DNA from: Romanomermis culicivorax
Taxonomy: Eukaryota > Nematoda > Enoplea > Mermithida > Mermithidae
NCBI GenBank assembly: GCA_963922205.1
Contig: CAWUHX010000366.1
Coordinates: 1-64,000, forward strand
Length of the DNA stretch: 64,000 bases
Direction: 5' to 3'
Shown: one piece after another, positions 36,484 through 47,200 of the stretch
Layout: each line of letters starts with the position of its first letter
Numbering within the stretch: the first letter of the stretch is position 1
Position numbers and translations under genes: made by a program
The notes under the pieces: model-generated
The model's input: only the letters and a program-made list of their open reading frames with translations
Databases searched by the model: none
Told to the model about the DNA's origin: nothing

Positions 36484-37040
36484 CATACCTGTAAGACCTC
36501 CGACCAGTTGGGGGGGGGGGGGGGGGGGTAAATCCGAAAATTTTGGGGGGGGGGGTAGGAAAAAGTCGAAATTTTTCCCAAAAAAAGGCCAAAAAACATA
36601 CACTTTTTTGACAAATTTTTTTAATTTTTTCCCAACCTCAACTTGTTCAACTTCATCTTCAAATTCAACCTCAACTTGTTCAACCATATACCCAACCCCC
36701 CCAAACTAGGAAAAATGGGGAAAAAAGGTACCTTTAAGCATTGCGGAGCGAGATCTGTCATCAATTTGATTGGTCGAAAAATTTCATAGCTATCCCCCCA
36801 TACCTGTACTTGGGGGGGGGGGGATGTGGGATCCCCCCAACTTGGTCAACCATGTATCCAACATCATCCAACCCCCCGACCCCCCCCTCCGGCCTCCAGT
36901 TTTGGAATAAAAAAAATTTGCAAAAAAGTGTATGTTTTTTGGCCTTTTTTGGGAAAAAATTTCGATTTTTATTCTACCCCCCCCCCCAAATTTCGGATTT
37001 ACCCCCCCCCCCCCAACTGATCGGAGGTCTTACAGGTATG
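36484..37040. mobile_element. Two head-to-head G-tract MITEs
   Basis: One copy starts at 36484 (CATACCTGTAAGACCTCCGA) and is truncated or rearranged after about 36700. The second is intact in reverse orientation, 36799-37040, ending TCGGAGGTCTTACAGGTATG. The two outer ends are thus inverted repeats of one another. I see no target duplication for either copy, so the pair may have formed by rearrangement. Confidence 0.65.
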
Positions 37041-37204
37041 TTCCCCTAAATTTTTTTACATTCAAAATTTTTAGCAGTATTATTGTACTTATACATCACA
37101 ATTCCCAAATTAAATTTTGGTTATAAAATGGAAAATAATTATTAAAAAATTGAAATAATAAAATGGAAAATAATTTTGGTTATAAAATGGAAAATAATTA
37201 TATT

Positions 37205-37870
37205 TGAATTGTTTAATAATTTTTCTATATTATTCCAGTGCGCGGTTAGAAAATTTCATTCTAGCTAATACTTATAGCTTTTAATTATAAAATATCAATG
37301 GGTAAAGGTATGATCCTGTGTTATTTTTTGGCGAATTTAACGAAAAGAAAGATTTTTCACGGTTATTTCCTCAAAAATCTTTTTTGCGAACTTTACAAAA
37401 ATTTTGACACTTGTGAGATTGAAACATTTTCAGTCCAAGTTGGAATTCTTGGTCGTTGAAGAATTAAAATTCTTGGTTGCTTTCCTAGTTTCTAAATTGT
37501 AGTTTGCCCGACTGAAAATTCATCGAACTTAACTGAAAAATGAAACCTTCTGTCCAGGAAATAAAAAGTGAAAAGATTCATTTTCTAGTGTTTCAAAATA
37601 TCCAAATCCAAAAAATTTTCGGCGCTTCGCGTCGCAGAAGTTAATTCATATCAACCTTTTTCATTTTCTCTCCAAAATTCTGAACATTGGGTTTTGAATT
37701 TTGAAAACCGACTTGAATCGAATCAAATACAAGAAAGCTAGCTTCCGATATTTTTTTGGATAAACATAAGCTAAGTTATTGATTTTGGAGGTAGCAACCA
37801 AAAATCCATCTGTGCAACCAACATATTTCCCCAAGTTTCACATTGCAACCTGGACTGTGCAAAAAACCTG
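37205..37870 (+). repeat. Dispersed repeat with hairpin and CAGG...TTTTTTGCACAG terminus
   Basis: Homologous to 42300-42935 (same strand) and, inverted, to about 40790-41220. Landmarks are TTGTTTAATAATTTTTCT, CCAGTGCGCGGTTAGAAAA, the GC hairpin at 37620-37634, and GCAACC words. It ends ACTGTGCAAAAAACCTG, whose inverse (CAGGTTTTTTGCACAG) looks like a hAT-type terminus. The left boundary is uncertain. Confidence 0.55.
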
Positions 37871-38099
37871 AATCCAAGCACACATTAACTAACTGAAAAT
37901 AAGTCGTCTTTACTGCAAAAGTGATCTTTTTATTCAGTAAATTCTAAATTTTTTTTGGAAAATCCCCCCTTTTTTGAAAATCCTGGATACGGGTATGAGC
38001 CTAAGCCAGAAAATTTGCCAGAAACAACTTTAAAAATCAATAAATTTTTTTGACCAATCAAAATGATGGAAGATCTCGCTCGACAATGCTTTCTGCTTT

Positions 38100-38275
38100 T
38101 TTTGGCCTGTTTTGGGGAAATTTTCGAAATTTTTTCGAGTTTTTTGGGTCTTTTCGACCCCCCTACCCAAAATTTTGGAAATTTCGGGACCCCCACCCCA
38201 AAATTTTTGGTGTATTCCCCCCCCCCTCCCCAACTGGTCGGACCTCTCCCCTTACCAGGTTTTTTTCCGCACAGT
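38100..38275. mobile_element. Partial G-tract MITE
   Basis: CCCCAACTGGTCGGACCTCT next to long C-runs matches the right-end region of the G-tract family. Neither CATACCTGTA terminus is intact. It is followed at 38256 by another hAT-like end (CAGGTTTTTTTCCGCACAG). Confidence 0.45.
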
Positions 38276-38772
38276 GCGGACTTTTTTTGGGCTGCGCGGA
38301 AAAATTTTTGGGCATTTTCCGCACAGAACGGAAATTTTTTTGGGCGTTTCTACTGCTGGCATTGATGAAAAGGTGCATTTTGGTGCAATTTAGATGGTCA
38401 AAATCTCAAATTTTTCTAGCGCTCCGCGCTGGCAAACAAAATATAATTTATAATATTAACTACAATTTAGCTGAAGCGCAGCCAAAAAGAAGTTTAAGTA
38501 CTTTGATTTCTCGGTTGTCCCTGATTGTTTCCGTCAATCTTATATGTCTAGAGTGAGTAAAACTCGTCACTTTGTAGTGTGAATTGGAATTTTCATATGA
38601 ATTTGCTGATTTTCCCCACATTTCTCCACACATTTATTTAATACCATCATTTTTCTAGGAAAAATCTAAACCGAAAGTATTACAAATTATCTCTAGAATT
38701 AGGGTTGTCCCGGGGCAGACATTTTAGCCGGGGCCGGTGCAGACATATAAATATTAACATATACGTCACTAG

Positions 38773-39232
38773 CAGTGTTTTTTTGTACTTTACAAACGAA
38801 ATGGTCCAGAGTACAAACGAAAATTTGGGCTTCGTTTGTACCGGTACAAACGAAAATTTTTGGACAAAAAAATTTTTTGTTACTCAACAGCTGTCAGTAT
38901 TCAGTATCAATGAACTTTGTAGGACTTGTTTGTTATGCGTCCACATCTAAAACAACAAACTAGCAGCTGTGGCATAATAATAAAAGTTTTTTTGTGGAGT
39001 ATTTCACTAGTGCATGTTATGTGCCTCATGATCAAGTGTTTTATGTGTCTGAATTTGTAGCCTTCTTATGTGTCTCGTGGAAATAGCAACGAATTCATAT
39101 TTACAGCATGTTTGTTGCATTTCATAACAATGAATCCTTTTTTCTGCAATTTTTCGCAAATTTTGGAGTACAAACGGTTTTTGAGAGGTCGTTTGTACCA
39201 GTACAAATGGACCGAGTACAAAAAAAACACTG
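38773..39232. mobile_element. hAT-type MITE, CAGTGTTTTTTTGTACT ends, nested
   Basis: 460 bp, with inverted ends CAGTGTTTTTTTGTACT and, inversely, CAGTGTTTTTTTTGTACTCG. Perfect 8-bp duplication GTCACTAG at 38765-38772 and 39233-39240. Subterminal repeats are GTTTGTACCGGTACAAACGA-like palindromes. A diverged inverse copy is at 43045-43491. No open frame of note. Confidence 0.9.
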
Positions 39233-39713
39233 GTCACTAGTGGTACCATATTTCATGTATCACATCAAAAAAAATTTAAGGTGATTCTTTTTCTTTTCAT
39301 TTCATGTCAGCTATGATACTGCATTGATTGATAGGTTAGATAGAGTCTGATGCAGATAAAAAAATTAAATTTTAAGATAATTGTCATTACTAAAAATTAG
39401 GAAACTCATTCTTTTCCCGAAGAAACTGCATTGCATACATGAACTTGTATCGATTCATCTGCAGGGTTTTTTAGCATGGTGCTATTGATCGTAATCACCG
39501 TTTATTAGCATAGGTAATCATAATAATAAACAGTCTTTTCAGATCAATGAAACCACGAGAATTAAGGTTGCAAAAAATTCAGCAGCAACTTTCAATCCTT
39601 TAGTCGAAAATTTTTCAAATTTCAATGTTCTAGAATGCACGAAAATGTATCTTTCTCAACATGTTTAATACTCGAGAAGAAAGTTGAAGATATCACAAAA
39701 TTGTGGTGAAAAA

Positions 39714-39857
39714 TCAAAAATCACCATTTTCCCAAATAACAACTTTGTCAACATCCTCATTCTCCTTGTCACTTTTGCATAGTGAATGACCGTGGCTCGA
39801 ATCTGAATTCGCTTCAGCTCTAACTTCTTGGACACTACTTAGATAATTTGAAAACAT
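39714..39857 (-). pseudogene. Short conserved transposon reading frame, copy B
   Basis: 47 codons on the minus strand, MFSNYLSSVQEVRAEANSDS and onward, ending VVIWENGDF then TGA. It aligns codon for codon with the plus-strand frame at 46340-46495, with several silent third-position differences and a shared stop. That pattern says both descend from a translated exon. The acidic, serine-rich composition could fit the N-terminal exon of a hAT-type transposase, but no diagnostic domain is present. Confidence 0.4.
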
Positions 39858-40789
39858 GTTTTGACATGTATGCTGAAGTTTAGGCAAATCAGTAATAATG
39901 AATAGCTAATATAATTGTACGTTTTCTTAAAAAATCAGTTGAAGTTGAAGTGCAGTTCCGGATATAATGAAAACTTTTAAACTTTTATCCAAATAGAACA
40001 TGAATTTAGTGATTCCTAAAAGTATTAATGTCAAACTAACTACTGAATATTTACTTGTCACAGTCTAAACTTCAATTTTATTATAAATCGAGTTTGTTAT
40101 AATATCAAAAATACTAATTTTTTGTAGTCTTGCCCCGAACCGGGGCAACCCTAGCCCCTGCCCGGGGCCGGGGCAGCTGCCCCGGGGCCGGGGTCTGGGA
40201 CAACCCTATCTAGAATACGTTTTCCAACATTTCAGTAGCTCCTTTGTTCAAAAATTCTCTGGTGTGACGTATCGGGAGTTAAGTGTGCATGGTTTTCATG
40301 ATTTGAAGTTCCTCATCCCATTCATCAATTAGTAATCTTTAGCATTAAGTTCGGATTTTGTTGATAATTGAGATTTAATATTGATCTTCATGAATTCTTT
40401 CTCTCACTTGAAGTTTTCTGAACTTTGTGAACACAAATTTTGTTATTGGGAAACTACACGATTTTCGACTGAAAATGAAAACCTTTTATTTTAGAGATAA
40501 AGGTTGAAGAGGCTAATTTTCCAGCATTCTAGAATATCAAAATGTAGAAATTGAATCAATTGGAAAATCGATTGAAATCTATAAATCATCAGCGTTCATC
40601 GCAGAAATGACAGCAACAACTACTAATTTTGTTTAATCAAGCTAAAATAATGTTTTTGAGCTAGAAAAACAGATACTTTACATTATTTTCTTAGCAATCT
40701 ATAATTTTCGCTCACATGGTGCGGATGAAGGCGTACGGAAAAAACCCCTGCCCCTTACAGGTATGAAATGGGGGAGGGGTGATTGGGGC

Positions 40790-41220
40790 CAGGGTTTTTT
40801 TGCACAGGTCAGGTAGCAATGTGCAACATGCGAAAACATTTCGGTTGCACAGACAAATTTTTGTTTGCTCACTCTAAAACTGTTAAATTTGCTTAAATTT
40901 ATCAGGAAAACCATCGCAAACTATTTTTCTTGTATTTCATTCGATCCGCGTCAGTTTTAGACATTTACAACCCAATATTCTAAGTTTTGGAGAGAAAATG
41001 AAAAAATTAATATGACTAGACTAGGGTAATGTGTTCGGCGCGCAGCGCCAAAATTTTTTTCGGGATTTCAATATTCGAAAACGCTGGAGAATGAATCTTT
41101 TCATCTTTTATTTCCCAGACAGAAGGTTTGATTTCTCAGTGAATTTAATGAATTTTCAGTCGGACAAACTAAAATTCAAAAACTAGGCAAGCGACTAAGA
41201 ATTTGGATCTTTCAATCAGC
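40790..41220 (-). repeat. Inverted copy of the dispersed hairpin repeat
   Basis: It begins CAGGGTTTTTTTGCACAGGT, then AGCAATGTGCAAC, the hairpin CGGCGCGCAGCGCC (41036-41049), AACGCTGGAGAATGAATC and GAAGGTTTGATTTCTCAGTG. All are inverse to landmarks in 37205-37870. The far boundary is not clear. A G-tract terminus (TTACAGGTATG) lies immediately before it at 40755. Confidence 0.5.
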
Positions 41221-42110
41221 AAAAATTTCTACACTCAAAATAGTCAAAATTTTTATGAAGATGGCAAAAAAATTTCGAGAAAATGACCGAGAAAAATGCT
41301 AGTTTTCATCAAATTCGTCAACAAAGAATACAGGATCAAAAATTGATCCATAATATGTTGATAGTTAGCATACATGTGCATGGTACCAGTTTCAGGCCGG
41401 GGATAAATCCCAGAATTGTTGGGTAGCAAATTGTTTTCCTAATTTTTTTAAAAGTACGGTTTATTTAGGATACCAACATGATGTTTAGTTTTTCTACTGA
41501 CTGGCACTTCGATTTGTCAATAATGGAGCAAAGAAACCACTCATACATGCACACAGGGTATAGATTTAAGCATACCATTAAGAATTTGGCAAAAGTCTAC
41601 TATGGATCAAAAATTTGGCGTAAAATGCAAGAAACGTTTTGAAAAGATCAGATTACAAAAAAGATAAATTTAAAACACAGTTTATGTCAGCAAACAACTT
41701 TGTTGAGTAATTATTTGTATAAAAAGCAATAAAATTTTATTTTAAAGTAAAAAAATCACTAACCTGATTTCTAGAAAAAAATTACTTAAGGACCGATTTT
41801 GGTCACTTTCTATACCCTGGGATCTCTGACCGTGTACATATATGCAACCACTGATTGTACAGCTGGAGACTGGTTGGCCAAAATTGACTAATAGTAAATC
41901 CCTGACCTAAGGCCCAGCCCGGGGATAATCCCCGGGCTCTCCCCCCTATGCGCATGTATGATGGTTAAACCCTGACACACTCCTGTTTTTTTTGTGCCAA
42001 AACCACAGTTTTTTCCTCAATCGGCTATTTTTTAGAAATTTTGTTTGAAATTGAGGGAAATTTCTCTGTGCTTAGACCTTTCTTTGGCGAAAAAATTTTT
42101 GACGGTCAAG
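41221..42110. other. Repeat-derived, non-genic
   Basis: Holds fragments only. One is CTGTTTTTTTTGTGCCAAAA at 41983, resembling the end of the element at 34795. No gene is visible. Confidence 0.4.
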
Positions 42111-42935
42111 CAGGCTTTTTTTGCACACAGCAAGCAACCAAATTTCGGGCTGTGCAACCAAATTTTTTCGGTCCACTGTGCAACTTGAAATCTGACTGCC
42201 CTTTTGATTGGTTTATAGGGTTTCCTGTCCGGAGATGCATTTTCACGCGTTATGAAACGGAAAATGGTTGAAATTTTCCGGCGCTTGGCGCCGGATTTTA
42301 ATTGTTTAATAATTTTTCTCTATGAAGTAAGTATTATTCCAATGCGCGGTTAGAAAATGTCATTTTAACTAATGCTTATAGATTTTTATTACCAACAGGT
42401 TATGGATAAATGTTTGATCCTGTGCCGTTTTTTTTGACGAATTTGACGAAGGACAAGTTTTTTCTCGGTTATTTTCCCAAAATCTCCTTGCGATCTTGAA
42501 AAAAATTCTGACATTTGTGTGATTAAAACATTTTGAGTTCAAGTGGAAAATCTCGCTGGTTGAAGATTCTAGATTCTTGATTGCTTTCCTAGTTTTGGAA
42601 TTGTAGTCTGCCAGAGTGAAAATTCATTCAGTTGACTGAAAAATTTAACCTTCTGTCTAGGAAATATAAGTTGAAAGGGTTTATTCTCCAGCGTTCTCTA
42701 ATATCAAAGATCCCAGAAAAATTTTCGGCGCTAGGCGCCAAGCAAGTTACTCATACCAACTTTTTCATTTCCTCTTCAAAACTCGGGAAATTTGATCTTA
42801 AAAGCCTAAAAGCGACGCGAATCGAATGAATATATGAAAAAAAGCTTTTGGTGGTTTTCCGATAAAATTAAGCTAATTTATTGATTTTAGAGTGACCAAC
42901 CAAAAATTTATCTGTGCAACCAAAATTTTTCCCAA
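42111..42935 (+). repeat. Dispersed hairpin repeat, third copy
   Basis: It starts CAGGCTTTTTTTGCACACAG and carries two GC hairpins, CCGGCGCTTGGCGCCGG (42278-42294) and CGGCGCTAGGCGCC (42726-42739). Between them is sequence homologous to 37205-37620. The right end lacks a clear terminus. Confidence 0.5.
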
Positions 42936-43044
42936 AGTTATGCCGTTGAATTATTCTCTTGCTTGGCTATTCAAGCAGGTCATAGCTCGAAACTTTTTGC
43001 AAAATGTCGGTTGTTCGGTGGAATAATATGCAAGTTAATGAGAA

Positions 43045-43491
43045 ACTTTTTTTGTACTCGGTCCATTTGTACTGGTACAAACCACCTCTCAAAAACCGTT
43101 TGTACTCCAAAATTTGCGAAAAATTGCTGAAAAGAGCCATTCATTGTTATAAAATGCAACAAACATGCTGTGAAATATGAATATGTTGGCTATTTCCACG
43201 AGACACATAAGAAGGCTACAAATTCAGACACATAAAACACTTGATCATGAGGCACATAACATGCACTAGTGAAATACTCCACAAAAAGCTTTTATTATTA
43301 TGCCACAGCTGCTATTTTGTCGTTATCGATGTGGACGTAACAAACAAGTCCTACAAAGTTCATTGATAGTACGGCTGTTGAGTAACAAAAAATTTTTTTG
43401 TCCTAAAATTTTCGTTTGTACCGGTACAAACGAAACCAAAATTTTCGTTTGTACTCTGGACCGTTTCGTTTGTAAAGTACAAAAAACACTG
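43045..43491 (-). mobile_element. hAT-type MITE, inverse copy of 38773-39232
   Basis: Colinear with the nested MITE in reverse orientation, through CTCGGTCCATTTGTACTGGT, the central ACACTTGATCATGAGGCACA and CGTTTGTACCGGTACAAACG. The right terminus ...AAAAAACACTG is intact, but the outermost bases on the left have diverged and I see no duplication. A G-tract element abuts its right end. Confidence 0.75.
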
Positions 43492-43492
43492 T

Positions 43493-43666
43493 CTGTAATT
43501 GGGGGGGTGGGTAGGGGACCCCCCAACCTGGTCAACCCTATATACAACTCCCCCTCCAAACTCAGAAAAATTGGGAAAAAGTACCGGTTTTTGGAAGATT
43601 TTCGACCACCCCCTCCTAAATTTAGGGTTCGCCCCTCTCCAACTGGTCGGACTTCTTACAGGTATG
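43493..43666. mobile_element. G-tract MITE, left end truncated
   Basis: It begins CTGTAATTGGGGGGG (missing CATAC) and ends CTTCTTACAGGTATG after CCAACTGGTCGG. It abuts the MITE ending at 43491, so its left terminus was lost at that junction. Confidence 0.65.
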
Positions 43667-43843
43667 CTTCAGAGGGGGATTCGGATCGGATTAGAAACTG
43701 AATTTCTTATTTTTGGTGTTTGATTCAAATAGTAATACTGATAATCCTCAGCACAAAGTTTCGACCAAAAATTTACGCAATTTTCGACTTAATTTTTTTC
43801 AGGAATATTCCTTATTTTAAATATTCTTATTCTTATCCAGAAA

Positions 43844-44066
43844 CATACCTGTAATTGGGGGGACCTCACCCCCCCCAACTGGGTCCACCCTATACCCAAA
43901 TGTCGGGATTTCCAAATTTTTTTGGTCTTTCTTGGGAAAGATTTCGAAATTATCGGGTTTCGTTCGACTCTTTTTTGAGATTTTCGGGACCTCCTCCCCG
44001 AAATTTGGGACCCCCATCCCAAATGGGTTTACCACCCTCCAACTGGTCGAACCTCTGACAAATATG
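43844..44066. mobile_element. G-tract MITE with 8-bp target duplication
   Basis: 223 bp, beginning CATACCTGTAATTGGGGGGA and ending TCTGACAAATATG after CTCCAACTGGTCG. The flanking 8-mers are TCCAGAAA and TCCAGGAA (one mismatch). It lies about 220 bp upstream of the TMEM47-like start codon. Confidence 0.75.
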
Positions 44067-44288
44067 TCCAGGAATAAACACTGACGGCGTACTTTATTCA
44101 GAAATACGTTCGAGACTTTTGCCTGTTGCTGTCCATAATTCAATCGAATGAAAATGAAACTTTTTCTATTTGGCCGTATAAATCAATTTTTATAACGTAG
44201 CGTTGGCAGTAATAGTGGTCTTTGGTTAATTTCAGAAGATATACGATTTTATCAGTGTAATGTGAATCGGCATTATAGAATCTCCAAC

Positions 44289-47200
44289 ATGGCAATTATT
44301 GAAAGTGTCTCGGTTATTCGACCATTGAAAGTAAGTGGTTAATTTCATCGCGTATGCATTTTACAAATTTTGGAAATTTTTTCTACACGAAAAGTCACAT
44401 AGGCTTTTCATTTTCTAGTTACGTACGGGCATCTTTTCTGTAAGCTCTTTTCCAGTTGATAGCTTTCACGTGTCTACTTATCTCGATTCTCTTGTTGGTC
44501 ATTTCCTTATCGACAACTACATGGCTCCGGGCGGGACATTTCAAAACGGGCCTTTTCGAAGAATGCACGTCGTCCAAAGCGATGGGCACGCGGGAGTTGC
44601 CTCCTATGGCGCCACGACCTGGTTCTTGCCATTCGTCGAGTGTTCGAGGAAAAGGTCAGTCAAAAGAGCCATCTCTTGTAGAAATGCAAATTTAGGTGTT
44701 AATTAACTCCATCCTGCGCTTGATAAAAGACATTTTTTGAAAAAATCTCAAATCTACTCATTCAGTTAAAAAATTCTGAAATTTACAGGAATACTAATAA
44801 AAAGCGTTTTTATTAAGGCATGTGTCACATGCCTTCAGAGTCATATATAGCCTGGCCGGGCTTTTTTTGGTTTGAAAATAACGACCCAAATAGCTCCTAG
44901 GTCTTAATTTTCAGGAGCCGAAAATTTGTAATTGAAGGATATCGAAGTATAGGGTTGTAACTCATTGTTAAGTGTTATGATATTGTATGGATATTCAATC
45001 AGTTGATGCCATACATGTAACGGAGCTCCGAGGTCTGGGGGGAGGTTGGAGCACTTTTTTGGGGCCGGGGATCAGTAATTCCCAAAATTTTGGGGGGAGG
45101 GGTCCCTGAAGGAAAAAAATTCGATTTTTTCCATGAAAAATGTCCGAAAAAACGGTTTAAAAAGTAGTAATTTTTGTCTAAAAAAGGGTAAAATATGTAT
45201 TTATGGCGCGAAGCGCCGAGAAAATTGACGTTTTTGACCATTTTTTATTCAAAAATTGACATTTTTAGTGGAAAAAATGAAATTTTTCAGTATTTTTCCG
45301 TCTAAAACTATGGGGGTCCCTAGGGCTACCATATGGCAAGCCATAGGATTGGAAAATCCTGGGGGGGGGGTCGCCCAATGGCTAGCCATATGGTCGACGA
45401 TTTCTGGGGGGGGGGGGTTCCCATAGCACTTCCCCCCCAATTACATGTATGGTTGATGCGTGTTCAAAAAAATGATTGTTCAGAATTTTATTCCAACCAG
45501 GGTTTTTTACAAGCCTCTTTGTAACTGTATAAAGAAAGATCGACCGAAAAATTTGTGTTCGAAGAATTTTTTTTGTATACAAACAACTGACGAATTTTTT
45601 GTGTATTTTTGTACAAACCTTCTAAGCAGCACTTCAGTTAATGTTCTTCGAATTTAGCACAAAAGTACAGTGTATTGAAAAATGCCGCTTTTGTTCTTAT
45701 TCCTTCCGTTATCTTTTTTTGGATGAATTTTTTGGTTATGACATTCTAAAGTGCTGGAAAATATATTTAAAACTAACTCACTTCATAAATATCTGGTTCA
45801 AATTTTTTATTCAAAAATATTTCTTTATCAGTTTACAAACTTTAAAAATATAATGATACTTTCATAAGTTTGAGCAACTTCATGTCAGAGTTTTTAGCAC
45901 GAGTCCTACTATCATTCGTGCTAATCAAAAAATATTTCATTAGCACAATTAGCACGGTTGACAAATGTTACTTTGTTGATGTCAAACTAATTTGTGAGTT
46001 TTCAATTCTGATAACCTGCATTGTTGTATTATCAACTCATTAAATTATGCTTGATTTTGGTACTTTCAAAAAGAATAAGAGTCTCATTTGATTCTAATTA
46101 ACCTTGCTGATTCTTACATTATGCACTTGGTTAGTTAACCGACAAGTAAATAGTTATTAGTCTGACAGTTAAATTTTTAGGAATCACGGAAGTCACGTTC
46201 TTTTTGGATAAAACTTTACGTGTTTTCATTGTATCTAAAATTTCACTACGACCCCAATATGGATTCTCGATTGATTTTTCCAGAAAACGTACAATAATAT
46301 TTGCTACGCACTATTACCGATTTGCGTAAATTTTAGCATATGTCAAAACGGTTGTTTTCGAATTACTTAAGTAGTGTCCAAGAGGTTAAAGCCGAAGCGA
46401 AGTCAGATTCGAGCCACGGTGATTCACTATGCAAAAATGACGAAGAGAATGAGGATATTAGCGAAGTTGTTATTTGTGAAAACGGCGATTTTTGATTTTT
46501 CACCACAATTTTGTGATATTTTCTCGAATGTTTTTGAAAAAATTTTCCCTTTCAATCATTAGCACGCGTGCTAACATCCAAAAATTTCCATTTGCACGGC
46601 TCTGGTTTTATTAGCACCGTGCACCCTGCAATCAAGTATAATTTGCTTAGAAAAACCTTCGAACTACAGCATCATTTTTATTCTTATGGCGACTTTCTCT
46701 TATTTCTTACTCATTTTAATTATCTTCTCTATCAGAGCTGGAGGTGGAATCTATTGGTAATCGAAAAGAATCTGCTGGGGGTCAATACCCTCAACCCCCT
46801 CGTGCATGTAAGAACTAGACACCTAAATGATGAACAGATGTGTTCATGTGTCAGAGTTATAACTGAAGACAATGCCGTATCTTTCTCTTAACTAAGTTTC
46901 ATTTTATATTTTAGTTTTCGGCTGTGGATTCGGTAAGTTCAGTTTTGCGCACTGCAACATTTAGCTTTTGTTTCCGTCCCTTAAATCTTTAGGCTAATAT
47001 TCAGCCGTCGAAAATAATGTGCTTCTAAAGTATACTTGAGCCGCTTTTGTAAGATCTTATAGGTAGGAGAACACGCGAAGGATCTCGAAAAATATGCTGA
47101 AATAGATATCTTGAAAATTTCGAATGTGTAATTGGAAAAGTTATTGGTGTTTGTGATTTTCGGAAAGTTTACAACTTCTAAGAACGAGAGTGGTTAAATT

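Larger units (their letters stand above)
38700..40208. mobile_element. hAT element, TAGGGTTGTCCC ends, perfect 8-bp target duplication
   Basis: 1.5 kb, with inverted ends TAGGGTTGTCCC and GGGACAACCCTA. The exact 8-bp duplication TCTAGAAT lies on both sides (38692-38699 and 40209-40216). Subterminal zones are rich in CCCGGGGCAG. The interior holds a nested hAT-type MITE (38773-39232) and an inverted relative of the element at 45886-46628, including its short conserved reading frame. No complete transposase is present. Confidence 0.9.

Noticed and set aside
36484..37040. Single large transposon bounded by the two outer CATACCTGTA ends
   Set aside because: An internal CATACCTGTA terminus at 36799 and mismatched flanking 8-mers (ACCTGTAA vs TTCCCCTA) favour two separate copies.
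35501..37126. Proline- and glycine-rich open frames on both strands
   Set aside because: They arise from C and G homopolymer runs in the G-tract MITEs. The same happens at 43499-44143 and 49078-49305.
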